Shown here piece after piece: positions 1 through 8,336 of a stretch of 64,000 nucleotides of DNA; the first letter of the stretch is position 1, and every line of letters begins with the position of its first letter. Source of the stretch: Cystobacter fuscus DSM 2262. GTDB taxonomy: Bacteria > Myxococcota > Myxococcia > Myxococcales > Myxococcaceae. The stretch is taken from contig NZ_ANAH02000020.1 in NCBI RefSeq assembly GCF_000335475.2, forward strand, positions 140,354-204,353, read 5' to 3'. The notes under the pieces are model-generated. The model worked only from the letters and a program-made list of their open reading frames with translations. It was not told the origin of the DNA and made no database searches. A program made the position numbers and the translations under genes.

Positions 1-251
1 TTCTTCGACAGGCGGGTGTCGAAGTACAGCATCCGGCCCAGCTCCACCTTCTCCGCGGTGATGGGGTTCTTCGCGTCCTCGAACCGGCCGGGCAGCGCCT
101 TGAACGCGGTGAGCTGCGCGCGGTTGATGATGACGTTCTGGGCGGCGGAGGTCAGCGCCTCCACGGTGGGCTGCGCCGGCTGCGCGAAGGCGGAGGCCCC
201 GGCGGTGGCGGTGACGACGAGGAGAGGACGAACGAGGGTCTTGAAGGTCAT
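1..251 (-). CDS. Di-heme cytochrome c peroxidase family protein (N-terminal part only)
   Basis: The visible part is the first 83 residues; the rest lies beyond the window edge. It begins with a hydrophobic signal peptide ending near an AFAQ cleavage site, so the product is exported. The stretch ELGRMLYFDTRLSK just before the edge is the conserved start of the first cytochrome domain of the MauG/CcpA family and aligns with ALGRMLFFEPRLSK in the complete homologue at 2598-3722. The CxxCH heme motifs should follow outside the window. By family it would reduce peroxide, or oxidise a partner, in the periplasm. The family call is good; the exact substrate is unknown. Confidence 0.75.
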   Translation of the reverse strand, partial: MTFKTLVRPLLVVTATAGASAFAQPAQPTVEALTSAAQNVIINRAQLTAFKALPGRFEDAKNPITAEKVELGRMLYFDTRLSK

Positions 252-396
252 GGAGTCTGCTCTCACTGAGCTTCGCGGCCGGGAACTCCTGTCGGAGCGA
301 GGTGGGGGACGCCGGAAGCGAGCGTGAAACTAGCAGTCTCCTGGGCGGCGAGGGAACCCATGGGGGGGCTCGCACTCCAGCCAGCCGGGCAGGCGG

Positions 397-741
397 CTAG
401 TCGCCGAACACCGTCACGCAGTACTTCGCGTAGAGGCCGAGGATGTTCTCGAACTTGTGGTCCACGTGGGTGATGCGGGTGATGTTGGCCTTGCGGGCCG
501 CGTCCGAGGCGGTGGCGTCTCCGGTGGTGACGATGCCCAGGATGGACGTCACACAGCCCTCGGCGCTCTTGCTGCCCAGCCGCGTCTGCTCGTTGATGAA
601 CTCGCGCGCCGACGTGGACGCGTAGAGCGACGTGGTCCCGATGACGGGGCGGCCCACGAACGCCACGCCCGCGCAGCCCGGCAGCATCGTGGCTCCCAGG
701 CTCAGCAGGGCCAGGGCGGACAGCTTGTTCATCAGGTGCAT
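397..741 (-). CDS. TRL-like lipoprotein
   Basis: A 114-residue protein with a short basic start, a hydrophobic stretch and a lipobox ending MLPGC (Cys about residue 23), so it should be acylated and anchored in the envelope. The mature part (IGTTSLYAS near the start, then TSILGIVTTGDAT and a HVDHKFENILGLYAKYC ending) matches the TRL-like family of small bacterial lipoproteins, whose function is unknown. The upstream ATG at 741 is used; an alternative ATG lies at 732. It stands alone between the partial peroxidase gene and the acyltransferase-like gene, all on the minus strand. Confidence 0.7.
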   Translation of the reverse strand: MHLMNKLSALALLSLGATMLPGCAGVAFVGRPVIGTTSLYASTSAREFINEQTRLGSKSAEGCVTSILGIVTTGDATASDAARKANITRITHVDHKFENILGLYAKYCVTVFGD

Positions 742-819
742 GGGTCCTCGCTCGGTTCAGAGGCGACCGCGGTCGCTGCATCTAACCCGTGCGTGACGCG
801 GAGGCAAATTCCAGGTGCC

Positions 820-1920
820 TCAGGAACGTGCCCCGCCCTCGACGGGCAGGGGACGCGCGCGCCACGCCGAGGAATCCGGGGTTTTGCGACCGGAGCGGCC
901 CAGGCGTTGGCCCAACCACGCAATTCCGTAACACACCGCGAGCAGGGTGACGCCCACGAGCAACGCGGCCGGCAGACCCAGCGTGGGGCCCACGCGGCCG
1001 GCGAGTCCCGCCGTGCCTGCCCAGCCGTACACCACGGGCAGGTGCAGCACGTAGAGCCACAGGGAGGCGCGGCCCAGCGGCGCCAGGGGCCGGGTGAGCA
1101 ACTGGGGCAGCAGGTTGATGGCGCCGAGCACCAGCAGGCCCTCGCCCACGCGGAAGGCCACGAGCCACGCGCTGGTGGGGCTCCAGTCCGCGGTCAGGCG
1201 CGAGGTCAGCGCCAACAGTCCCGCGCCCAGCGCGCCCAGCGCCAGGCCCTGGGGCCACCCCGGCCGCAGCGCTCGCGACAGGTGGGCGGTGAGCGCTCCG
1301 GCGAAGAAGAAGCCCGCCCAGGGAAAGAGCGGGAAGCGCGAGCCCGGCATGCCCACCGCCTGCCGCAGCTCGATGGGGCCCGGCGCGGCGGCGCCCCAGG
1401 CCCAGGTGCTCGCCAGCGGAATGCCCACCGCCAGCACGGCCAGGGCGAGGGCCCGGGTCCAGGTGCCGCGCGCGAGGGCGAGCACCAGGGCGCCCACCCC
1501 CAGGCTCACGCCGATGCACTGCAGGGCATCGAAGGAGAAGAGGAGCGTGCGCAGCTCCTCGCCCCAGCCCAGCCAGTGCACGGTGCCCCAGCCCGGCCAG
1601 TGCAGGAAGTAGCCGAGGAAGAGCAGCAGCAGCGCCCGTCGCAGCCGGCGGCCCATCGTCTGGCCCGCGCGCTCCCGGGAGGTGCCGAGCGCCGCCACCA
1701 CCGCGAAGCCCGCCACCAACAGGAACAGGGGCGCGGTGACGCCCCGCAGCGTCCAGTACTGTTGCACCCACGGGTGGGTGCGCATCTCGGGGGAGAGCAG
1801 GGCGTCCAGCGTGTGCCCGAGCACCATGGCCACCACGGCCAGGCCGCGGGCCGCGTCGAGCCCGGGATGACGGGGCGAGGGCGTACGCAGATCGAAGAGC
1901 GAGGTGCCAGGTCGGGTCAC
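820..1920 (-). CDS. DUF1624/HGSNAT-like multi-pass membrane protein
   Basis: A 366-residue polytopic membrane protein with about ten hydrophobic segments. Near the N-terminus RHPGLDAARGLAVVAMVLGH followed by LRGVTAPLFLLVAGF is the signature of the heparan-alpha-glucosaminide N-acetyltransferase-like (DUF1624/YeiB-related) family, whose members are thought to acylate substrates across the membrane. The start is a GTG without a clear Shine-Dalgarno, so the exact start is uncertain. The substrate cannot be told from the sequence or the neighbours. Confidence 0.75.
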   Translation of the reverse strand: MTRPGTSLFDLRTPSPRHPGLDAARGLAVVAMVLGHTLDALLSPEMRTHPWVQQYWTLRGVTAPLFLLVAGFAVVAALGTSRERAGQTMGRRLRRALLLLFLGYFLHWPGWGTVHWLGWGEELRTLLFSFDALQCIGVSLGVGALVLALARGTWTRALALAVLAVGIPLASTWAWGAAAPGPIELRQAVGMPGSRFPLFPWAGFFFAGALTAHLSRALRPGWPQGLALGALGAGLLALTSRLTADWSPTSAWLVAFRVGEGLLVLGAINLLPQLLTRPLAPLGRASLWLYVLHLPVVYGWAGTAGLAGRVGPTLGLPAALLVGVTLLAVCYGIAWLGQRLGRSGRKTPDSSAWRARPLPVEGGARS

Positions 1921-2015
1921 GGCGCCCGATCATAGAGGCAAGTTCCCCGCTCGTCTCGAAAACCGCGGCCCTTCCTCCCTCCCCAGGCTGGCGTGGGCTC
2001 CTGCGCGATGGTGTC

Positions 2016-2597
2016 ATGGCGCGAATGCGCCCGCTCGTGAGTCGACTCGCCGTGCTGCCCCTGTTGCTGTCCGTGTCGTTGTTCGCGCCCCTTCCCGCCT
2101 GGAGCCAGGTGGGGGAGAGCCCCAAGCCGGACCCCTGGTTCTCCTCGGACAAGGCGGCGCACTTCGCGCTGAGCGCGGGGCTGGCGGGCGCGGGCTACGC
2201 GGGGGGCGCGCTCCTCTTCGATGCGCCCGAGGCCCGCTGGCTCACGGGCGCGGGGCTGACGCTCGGCGTGGGGGTGGCCAAGGAGTTCTTCGACGCGGGG
2301 CGGGGGAGCATCTTCTCCTGGAAGGATCTCACCTGGGACGTGCTGGGGATGGCCACCGGGTTGTCGCTGTCGTGGGCCGTGGAGCGGCTCTTCTTCCCGC
2401 GCGGGGCGGGGGAGCGGGGCGTGGCCATGGGGCCTGTCCGGGAGCCTGCCCTCCGGGTGGACGGGGCAGGGCTCCCGGCAAGGATGCGCTTCACCCTGGC
2501 CCTGTCGTCCGGTGGGCGGGGCCATCCCCAAGGAGGGTCGGGTAATGGTAGGAGTAGGACAGTTCCCGTGGTGCTGTTCTTGATGGGAGGTTGGTAG
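2016..2597 (+). CDS. YfiM/DUF2279-like exported protein
   Basis: A 193-residue protein with a signal peptide ending near PLPAWSQ. The mature part carries WFSSDKAAHFALSAGLAG followed by a small-residue-rich membrane segment and a KEFFDAGRGSIFSWKDL-type motif, the pattern of the YfiM (DUF2279) family of unknown function. The C-terminal 50 residues are low complexity and rich in Gly/Arg, which is unusual for the family and may reflect a stop codon lost further upstream. The stop directly abuts the ATG of the next gene, so the two may be translationally coupled. Confidence 0.6.
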   Translation: MARMRPLVSRLAVLPLLLSVSLFAPLPAWSQVGESPKPDPWFSSDKAAHFALSAGLAGAGYAGGALLFDAPEARWLTGAGLTLGVGVAKEFFDAGRGSIFSWKDLTWDVLGMATGLSLSWAVERLFFPRGAGERGVAMGPVREPALRVDGAGLPARMRFTLALSSGGRGHPQGGSGNGRSRTVPVVLFLMGGW

Positions 2598-3722
2598 ATG
2601 AAGCGCAATCGGCTCTGGCTGGGCGTGGGACTCTTGTCCCTGGGTGCCCTCTCCACTTCTTGCAGCAAGGAGGCCCCCGCGCCCCAGGCCGCGCCGGCCC
2701 CCACCGCCGCGCCCCCGGCCGCGCCGGCCCCCACCGCCGTGGCGCCGGAGCCCCCACCGCGGATGGCCTACGCGAAGCTCGTCTCCTTCTTCCGCCCCTC
2801 GGCCTCCCAGGCCGCCGTGGCGAAGAAGGACACCCCGGAGCGCATCGCCCTGGGGCGCATGCTCTTCTTCGAGCCGCGCCTGTCGAAGAACCACGACATC
2901 TCCTGCAACACCTGCCACGACCTGGCCTCCTTCGGCGTGGACGGCAAGGCCACGTCCCCGGGACACAAGGGGCAGATGGGCAACCGCAACTCGCCCACCG
3001 TCTTCCACGCCGCCGGCCACATCGCCCAGTTCTGGGACGGCCGCGCCGCCACCCTGGAGGAGCAGGCCGCGGGGCCCATGCTCAACCCGGCGGAGATGGC
3101 CATGCCCAGCGAGAAGCACGTGCTGGCCACGCTCAACTCCATTCCCCAGTACGTGAAGGCCTTCAAGACGGCCTTCCCGGGGGACAAGAAGCCCGTGAGC
3201 GTCACCAACGTCGCGCGCTCCCTGGCCGCCTTCGAGCGCGAGCTGCTCACCACCGCTCGCTTCGACAAGTACCTCGCCGGCGACGAGCAGGCCCTGAGCG
3301 AGCAGGAGCGGCGCGGGCTCAACCTCTTCGCCGGCTCCGGCTGCACCACGTGCCACAACGGCCCCTCCGTGGGCGGCACCTCCTTCCAGAAGCTCGGCCT
3401 CATCGAGGACTACCCCACCGAGGACAAGGGCCGCTTCGACGTGACGAACGACGAGGAGGACATGCACAAGTTCCGCGTGCCCACCCTGCGCAACGTGGAG
3501 AAGACCGGCCCCTGGTTCCATGACGGCTCGGTCAAGGACCTGGCCACCGCGGTGCGCCTCATGGGCAAGCACCAGCTCGGCATGACCCTGAGCGACTCCG
3601 AGGTGGACGACATCGTCGCCTTCCTCAAGAGCCTCACCGGCGAGCTGCCCGGGCCCGATCTGCTCGCGCCCCCGGAGCTGCCGCCCAGCACCGCCAGCAC
3701 CCCCAAGCCGGATCCCACCTAA
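2598..3722 (+). CDS. Di-heme cytochrome c peroxidase family lipoprotein
   Basis: A 374-residue lipoprotein: lipobox Cys at residue 22, then a Pro/Ala linker (residues 26-54), then two cytochrome c domains. Heme site 1 is CNTCH (103-107) and heme site 2 is CTTCH (249-253). The FFEPRLSKN and RVPTLRNVEKTGPWFHDGS segments are typical of MauG/CcpA enzymes. By family it handles peroxide or oxidises a partner on the periplasmic side using electrons from a cytochrome. The next gene (3765) encodes a small membrane protein on the same strand, which could be its partner; that link is inferred from position only. Confidence 0.88.
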   Translation: MKRNRLWLGVGLLSLGALSTSCSKEAPAPQAAPAPTAAPPAAPAPTAVAPEPPPRMAYAKLVSFFRPSASQAAVAKKDTPERIALGRMLFFEPRLSKNHDISCNTCHDLASFGVDGKATSPGHKGQMGNRNSPTVFHAAGHIAQFWDGRAATLEEQAAGPMLNPAEMAMPSEKHVLATLNSIPQYVKAFKTAFPGDKKPVSVTNVARSLAAFERELLTTARFDKYLAGDEQALSEQERRGLNLFAGSGCTTCHNGPSVGGTSFQKLGLIEDYPTEDKGRFDVTNDEEDMHKFRVPTLRNVEKTGPWFHDGSVKDLATAVRLMGKHQLGMTLSDSEVDDIVAFLKSLTGELPGPDLLAPPELPPSTASTPKPDPT

Positions 3723-3764
3723 AGACTCGCCTCTTGGGCCAGGGAGCATTAGGAAGGCGGCGCC

Positions 3765-4172
3765 ATGCTCACTCTGCTCTTCAAGGCCCACTCCGGCCTG
3801 CGCTACCTGGTCCTCCTCATGGGGCTCGTCGCCCTCGCCTACTTCGTCTACGGGTTCGCCACGAAGCGCCCCGTGGACAAGAAGGTGCGCATCCTCGGCT
3901 CCAGCTTCGCCGGCCTGCTCGACACGCAGATCCTCCTGGGCCTCGTGCTGCTGGGCGCCGGCTGGCCCTTCCAGCCCATGCTCTGGGGCCACCTGACGCT
4001 CATGCTGCTGGCGGCCGTGCTGGCCCACGTCCTGCTCGTCATCAACCGCAAGCGCCCCCAGCCCGGCTTCCTCCTGCCGCTCATCGCCGTGGGCGGCGCC
4101 CTGCTGCTCGTCGTCGGGGGCATCCTCGCCATCGGCCGCGGCGTGTTCGCCTCCACCTCCCTCGGTGGGTGA
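3765..4172 (+). CDS. Small four-helix membrane protein
   Basis: A 135-residue protein that is almost entirely four hydrophobic helices (about residues 8-32, 44-63, 70-90 and 98-122), with conserved-looking polar residues such as HSGLRYL at the start of helix 1 and His in helix 3. An AGGAAGG Shine-Dalgarno sits 7 bases before the ATG. It follows the peroxidase gene by 42 bases and is probably cotranscribed. I do not recognise a named family; a role as membrane electron donor or anchor for the peroxidase is possible but unproven. Confidence 0.65.
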   Translation: MLTLLFKAHSGLRYLVLLMGLVALAYFVYGFATKRPVDKKVRILGSSFAGLLDTQILLGLVLLGAGWPFQPMLWGHLTLMLLAAVLAHVLLVINRKRPQPGFLLPLIAVGGALLLVVGGILAIGRGVFASTSLGG

Positions 4173-4348
4173 CACGATTCTTCCCTGTCGAAGGATGTCA
4201 CCTCCCGTGCGGGGCTGTGCACCCGGGGGCCATTGCCTTCCATGCTGGCTCCGGATGAGTTGATACTTGCCGCGGGTGGCCAGGAGTACTTTCGGGAAGA
4301 GCTCCGCGCGGAGAGTGGACCCGCCTGTTGGACGAAGGGGTGTTCCCC

Positions 4349-4972
4349 ATGGGTAGCGAAGCCGATACTGGAGTCTCGATGATGCTCGGCTCGGAAGAGG
4401 AGTTGCAGGCGCGTCTGGCCCTCACGGGACCGGGGGACGTGGCGCGTGGCATCTTCATGAACAGCCTGTTGGACCTGCTGCGCCAGTTCGGCGACGAGGA
4501 ACTGCTGCACCAGTGCCTCGCGCTGGGCGGCGAGCAGCGCTTCCTGGAGTTCTTCAACTACCCGCTGAGCACCTGGCTGAAGATGGCCTACCCCGCGGCG
4601 CGGCGCATGAGCGAGAAGTACGGGGACTTCTCGGCGGCCATGTGGGAGATGGGCTACCAGGCCTCCAAGGCCTTCTACGCCTCGAGCGCCGGAAAGGTGC
4701 TGGTGCTGCTGGCGCGCAATGATCCCCTTCGGCTGCTCAACAACATGCCCTCCACCACGCACGCGGTGCTGGGGGACAACACGGGCATCGATCAGATGAA
4801 GCGCACGGGCCAGTCGCACGGCATCCTCTCCTACAAGCGCGACCTGGTGCCCCGCCCGTTCAACGAGGGCGCGCTGCACGCGTCGCTCGAGGCCGTGGGC
4901 GCCAAGGAAGTGTCGGTGCATGCGCGCGCGCTGGGACCCTACGATACGGACTACGAGCTGTCCTGGTCGTGA
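4349..4972 (+). CDS. DUF2378 (Mxa_TIGR02265) family protein
   Basis: A protein of about 207 residues in the myxobacterial DUF2378 family (TIGR02265), which is expanded in Myxococcales and has no known biochemical function. Recognisable family features are the central SMSEKYGDFSAA-like region, the YPLSTWLKMAYP stretch and a C-terminal half with paired beta strands ending YELSW. I place the start at ATG 4349 because GAAGGGG lies about 10 bases upstream; a TTG at 4328 would add seven residues. The 176 bases before it hold no other gene. Such proteins are often scattered singly in these genomes. Confidence 0.8.
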   Translation: MGSEADTGVSMMLGSEEELQARLALTGPGDVARGIFMNSLLDLLRQFGDEELLHQCLALGGEQRFLEFFNYPLSTWLKMAYPAARRMSEKYGDFSAAMWEMGYQASKAFYASSAGKVLVLLARNDPLRLLNNMPSTTHAVLGDNTGIDQMKRTGQSHGILSYKRDLVPRPFNEGALHASLEAVGAKEVSVHARALGPYDTDYELSWS

Positions 4973-4991
4973 CCAGGGGCAGGCACACCGC

Positions 4992-5471
4992 ATGGCCGAC
5001 AAGCGCCGCTTCGATCTCTTCGCCCAGTTCCTCGTCGAGCGCTTCACCGCCCCGCGCATCTTCGACATCGCCGGAGGACAGGGCCGTCTGAACGAGGCCC
5101 TGTCGCGGCTGGGCCGCACCGTCACCACGTTCGACTCGCGGCACAAGCACCTGCCCGTGCGCTACGAGCAGCGGATGTTCACGCTCGACGAGCCGTGTGA
5201 GTGCGACCTGCTCGTGGGCATGCACCCGGATGGGGCCACGCGCATCATCATCGAGTACGCGGCGAAGCACCGGCTGCCCTTCGCCGTGGTGCCGTGCTGC
5301 TCGGACAACGGCATGCCCTACAACCCCTGGCGGCGCTTTCTGGCGGACCTGGCGCGCGAGCAGGGCTTTCCCTCGGTGGAGGAGCACGCGCTGCCCATGG
5401 ACGGCCGCGCCCGGATCGTCCTCGGCGACTTCGGCCCCTCAGCCCGGCAACCACGCGCTGGCCCTCAGTAG
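4992..5471 (+). CDS. Class I SAM-dependent methyltransferase-like protein
   Basis: A 159-residue protein. Residues about 23-33 (FDIAGGQGRLN) form a glycine-rich SAM-binding motif I, followed by TFDSR at the expected motif II acidic position and DLLVGMHPDGAT as motif III. The VVPCCSDN segment resembles METTL25/RRNAD1-type methyltransferase-like proteins, which carry a VPCC motif. It lacks an obvious substrate domain. The ATG at 4992 follows the DUF2378 gene by 19 bases. Its 3' end overlaps the convergent gene at 5439 by 33 bases. The fold assignment is good; the substrate is unknown. Confidence 0.65.
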   Translation: MADKRRFDLFAQFLVERFTAPRIFDIAGGQGRLNEALSRLGRTVTTFDSRHKHLPVRYEQRMFTLDEPCECDLLVGMHPDGATRIIIEYAAKHRLPFAVVPCCSDNGMPYNPWRRFLADLAREQGFPSVEEHALPMDGRARIVLGDFGPSARQPRAGPQ

Positions 5472-6395
5472 CCCGCCCGCCACCCGGCGCGCCGTGGCCA
5501 CGCGCCGCTGGAGCGCCGGCCTCCCCCGCGCCTCCACCGTCCAGTCGAAGTCCCGCAGCCGGGCGAGGAAGTCCTGGCGCACGCAGCCCTCGAGGCTGAA
5601 GACGTGTACGTCCTCCGTCCACCGCCGCGCCAGGCGCAAGTCCCGCGCGAGCTCCTCCCAGTCCAGCGCGGGCACCTCGATGAGGCCCGGCACGTCCACG
5701 CCGCCTCCGGTGACGCCCACGCCCACGGCGTGCGCCTGGGGGCCATAGCTCTCCAGCAACTCCGGGCCATAGGGGCGCACGAAGCTCGTGTAGAGCATCA
5801 ACACCTCGCGGTCGGAGGGCACGTCGAGCACTCCGGTGAGCCGCTGCAGCAGCGTGGAGCGCGCCTGGCGCTCGTCCACGATGAAGGGCAACTGGTAGCT
5901 GTCCACCCGGTAGCCGTCGCCCCGGATGCGCTCCACCAGGGCGCGGTAGCTCGCCCGGGCCTCGCGCAACCTGCCTCCTCGCGCGAGCCGGGGTAGCAGC
6001 GCTGGCAACAGACGCCAGCGGTTGTCCAGAGCGCGCTGCATGTCGCGGATGTCCGGCTCGATGTCCAGGCCCACGCCGTCCCAGACGAGGCCCTCGGTGA
6101 CGGTCCAGGCGCGCCAGTCCGCGTAGCGCCCGGCGGCCTGGGCCGCGTTGCCCTGGTGGAACCAGTAGCCCTGGTCCTTGGGCAGGAGTTGCCAGGCGAT
6201 GACGGGCACGCCCGCCGCGTTCAACCGCCGCACCACCCCGGCGCGCTCGGGGCCCAGGTCGAGCACCCCGAGGCTCACGCTGGCGCGCAGGGCCTGGAGG
6301 TGCTCGAGGACGGACGGGGAGGCGAAGAGCGCCGTGAGCGGCCCGGCCTCCAGCTCGCAGAAGAAGGTGAGGCGGGCGGGGCCGGGCGTCGTCAC
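5439..6395 (-). CDS. Conserved hypothetical protein, glycosidase-like TIM-barrel pattern
   Basis: A 318-residue cytoplasmic protein without signal peptide. Alternating strands and helices with VPVIAWQLLP, DGVGLDIEPD (about residues 106-115), EVLMLYTSFV and HVFSLEG suggest a (beta/alpha)8 barrel in which the Asp/Glu pair of GLDIEPD would sit at a strand end, as in many glycosidase-like proteins. I do not recognise a named family, so function is unassigned. The 3' end overlaps the convergent methyltransferase-like gene by 33 bases. Confidence 0.6.
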   Translation of the reverse strand: MTTPGPARLTFFCELEAGPLTALFASPSVLEHLQALRASVSLGVLDLGPERAGVVRRLNAAGVPVIAWQLLPKDQGYWFHQGNAAQAAGRYADWRAWTVTEGLVWDGVGLDIEPDIRDMQRALDNRWRLLPALLPRLARGGRLREARASYRALVERIRGDGYRVDSYQLPFIVDERQARSTLLQRLTGVLDVPSDREVLMLYTSFVRPYGPELLESYGPQAHAVGVGVTGGGVDVPGLIEVPALDWEELARDLRLARRWTEDVHVFSLEGCVRQDFLARLRDFDWTVEARGRPALQRRVATARRVAGGLLRASAWLPG

Positions 6396-6415
6396 GGGAG
6401 GGGCTCCCCGGGGTC

Positions 6416-7090
6416 TCAGCCGCGCGCGGCGCGGGCCAGTTGGACCTTGGTGGCCTTGGGCGCCTCGGACTCGCCCTTCATCCAGCTCTTCATCTCCGGG
6501 ACGACCTTCTTGCTCCAGTTGCGGCTGGCGCGCACCTGGAGGAAGGCCACCACCAGCGCGTCCACCATGCCGGAGAGCTGCTCGGTGAGGTAGAGCCGCT
6601 CGAGGAGCTGATCATCCTCCTCCTCCGTCATGAGCTCCGGCAGCTTCGCCGCGCGGATGTCGAGGAACTCCGCGTCCAGCGTCACCTCGTACACCTTCTC
6701 GCCGTGGGTGAAGCGCAGCCGGGCCTGGTGCACGAGCAGCCCGCGGTCCAGCGAGTGGCGCACGTTCTCGGAGTAGGGCGCGAGCGTGCCCTTGGCCATC
6801 ATCTCCGTCACGTCCCCGTTGACGCCGCGCAGCGTGCAGCGGCCCGTGTAGAGCACCTCCAGCCCCGTGCCCTCGAAGTCCACGAGCGCGCCGCCCGACT
6901 CCGAGCGCCACAAGAGCCAGGTGAGGAACTCGCGGCCGAGATAGGCCCGGCCCCGCAGGAGCTGTTCCCGGGCCTTGTCGCGCTCGACCTGGGCCTCGTC
7001 CCGCGTCTCCTCCTCGGTGGCTCCGCCGTCGACGCCCGTGTCACCCCTCATGAACGCCGCTTCGATTCGTGCCTGCTCACGCGTCGCCAT
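6416..7090 (-). CDS. RdgC-like protein, apparent C-terminal half of a split RdgC
   Basis: A 224-residue protein whose start overlaps the end of the rdgC-like gene by 14 bases. The first 45 residues are acidic/basic and probably helical. The region from about 130 to 195 (NVRHSLDRGLLVHQARL, then a long acidic helix EEEDDQLLERLY and QLSGMVDALVVAFLQ) follows the same order as the C-terminal third of enterobacterial RdgC, which has an unusually charged helix and a closing helix. I therefore read it as the second polypeptide of a two-part RdgC. This rests on pattern comparison by eye; a separate partner protein is the alternative. Confidence 0.6.
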   Translation of the reverse strand: MATREQARIEAAFMRGDTGVDGGATEEETRDEAQVERDKAREQLLRGRAYLGREFLTWLLWRSESGGALVDFEGTGLEVLYTGRCTLRGVNGDVTEMMAKGTLAPYSENVRHSLDRGLLVHQARLRFTHGEKVYEVTLDAEFLDIRAAKLPELMTEEEDDQLLERLYLTEQLSGMVDALVVAFLQVRASRNWSKKVVPEMKSWMKGESEAPKATKVQLARAARG

Positions 7091-7736
7091 GGCTCACCTC
7101 GCTGCTCTCGATCTCACTCTGGGAAATCTCCATGCCGATGAGCTCCGGGGTGGGGACCAGGTTCTCGTCGGAGATGCCGGCCTCGGCCGCGAGCGACACG
7201 GGCACCAGCGGCTGGAGCTTCACGTCGAAGGCCTCCTCGATGGCCAGGAGGATCTCCTCCACCGTCTTGCGGGAGGAGGCCCAGAGCTGCACCTGGTTCG
7301 TCTTCAGGTTCCAGCTCACGTCGTGCACCTTGGTGAAGGGCACGGCGCGCTGGCGCAGCATGTGCTTGATGGAGGCGCGGTTCTCGCTCTTCTCGCCGCG
7401 GGTGGGCGCCCGGCCGTTCTCCTTCTCGAAGGCCTTCTCCCACTTGCTCAGCTCCGCCTTGAGCACCGGCGCGGGCACCTTCACGGTGTCCACGCGGTAG
7501 CCGAACAGCGCGTACTCTCCATAGAGCACGCTGCCCGTGGAGAAGTCCGTGCCATCGGAGTTCTCCAACTCCACGAAGCCCGCGGCGCGCTCGTCCTCGG
7601 TCTTCTTCAAGTCGATGGGCTCGAAGTGCCCGGACTTCAGGCCCTTGGACAGCCAGCGTTTCGTGTCGGATGGGGCGTCTCCGGCCGGTGCGGACCGGAA
7701 GCGCGAGAAGGTGACTGCTCCACTCAGGACAGGCAT
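7077..7736 (-). CDS. rdgC: Recombination-associated protein RdgC-like (N-terminal half)
   Basis: A 219-residue protein starting MPVLSGAVTFSRF at ATG 7736; an upstream in-frame start at 7808 would add a non-conserved leader. The order of segments matches RdgC: an opening strand, a GYRVDTVKVPAPVLKAEL segment, a Lys/Glu-rich helix with GEKSENRASIKHMLRQRA, then WNLKTNQVQLWASSRKTVEEILLAI. RdgC binds double-stranded DNA as a ring and restrains RecA-mediated recombination. E. coli RdgC is about 300 residues, so this is short and the missing part seems to be encoded by the overlapping downstream gene. Confidence 0.75.
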   Translation of the reverse strand: MPVLSGAVTFSRFRSAPAGDAPSDTKRWLSKGLKSGHFEPIDLKKTEDERAAGFVELENSDGTDFSTGSVLYGEYALFGYRVDTVKVPAPVLKAELSKWEKAFEKENGRAPTRGEKSENRASIKHMLRQRAVPFTKVHDVSWNLKTNQVQLWASSRKTVEEILLAIEEAFDVKLQPLVPVSLAAEAGISDENLVPTPELIGMEISQSEIESSEVSHGDA

Positions 7737-7837
7737 GAGGGGGGGCAACTTGGACAAGCCGGGGTCCGCCGTCAAGCCACGCGGCGTATGGCCCTCCCGG
7801 CTGTCCAAACGCGGACGTGGCTGGTAGAGGAAGCCTG

Positions 7838-8305
7838 ATGAACGACCTGCCCTTCGACGTCTCGCCCACCTTGTTGATCGCCCTGCCGGGGTTGCGGCTC
7901 TACGCGTTGTGTGCCGTGCTGCTCGTCATCAAGATGATCGCCGTGGGCATCTACACCGGAGTGGTGCGCTCGCGGCTCAAGGTGGCCACCAATCCCGAGG
8001 ACGCGGCCCGCTTTGGCGCCCAGCTCGCCGACACGGAGCCCCCCGAGGTGGCTCGCGTGCTCCGGGCCCACCGTAACGATCTGGAGAACATCCCCGCCTT
8101 CCTCATCCTCGGCCTCGTGGCGGTGTTGCTGGGCGCTCCGTCGCTCGCCCTGAAGGTGGCCCTCATCGTCTTCACCGCCGCGCGCGTGGGACACTCCATC
8201 GCCTACCTCCGCTCCATGCAGCCCTGGCGCTCGATCAGCTTCGGCTTCGGCATGCTGTCCATGCTCACGGTGATGGTGCTCATCCTCATTCGCGTCTTCG
8301 CCTGA
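7838..8305 (+). CDS. MAPEG family membrane protein
   Basis: A 155-residue protein with four predicted membrane helices and the MAPEG signature ERVLRAHRNDLENIP-like segment (here RVLRAHRNDLENIPAFLIL, about residues 76-94) between helices 1 and 2. MAPEG proteins are membrane-bound enzymes of glutathione and eicosanoid chemistry in eukaryotes; bacterial members are mostly uncharacterised. ATG 7838 is preferred over a GTG 21 bases upstream because AGAGGAAG lies about five bases before it. It is divergently arranged from rdgC. Confidence 0.85.
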   Translation: MNDLPFDVSPTLLIALPGLRLYALCAVLLVIKMIAVGIYTGVVRSRLKVATNPEDAARFGAQLADTEPPEVARVLRAHRNDLENIPAFLILGLVAVLLGAPSLALKVALIVFTAARVGHSIAYLRSMQPWRSISFGFGMLSMLTVMVLILIRVFA

Positions 8306-8336
8306 GCCCCCCAGCCCCCCCGAGGAGTTGCCCTTC

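Noticed and set aside
1917..4175. 752-codon open frame opposite the peroxidase genes
   Set aside because: Composition is His/Gly/Gln-rich noise; the plus strand has heme motifs and a lipobox.
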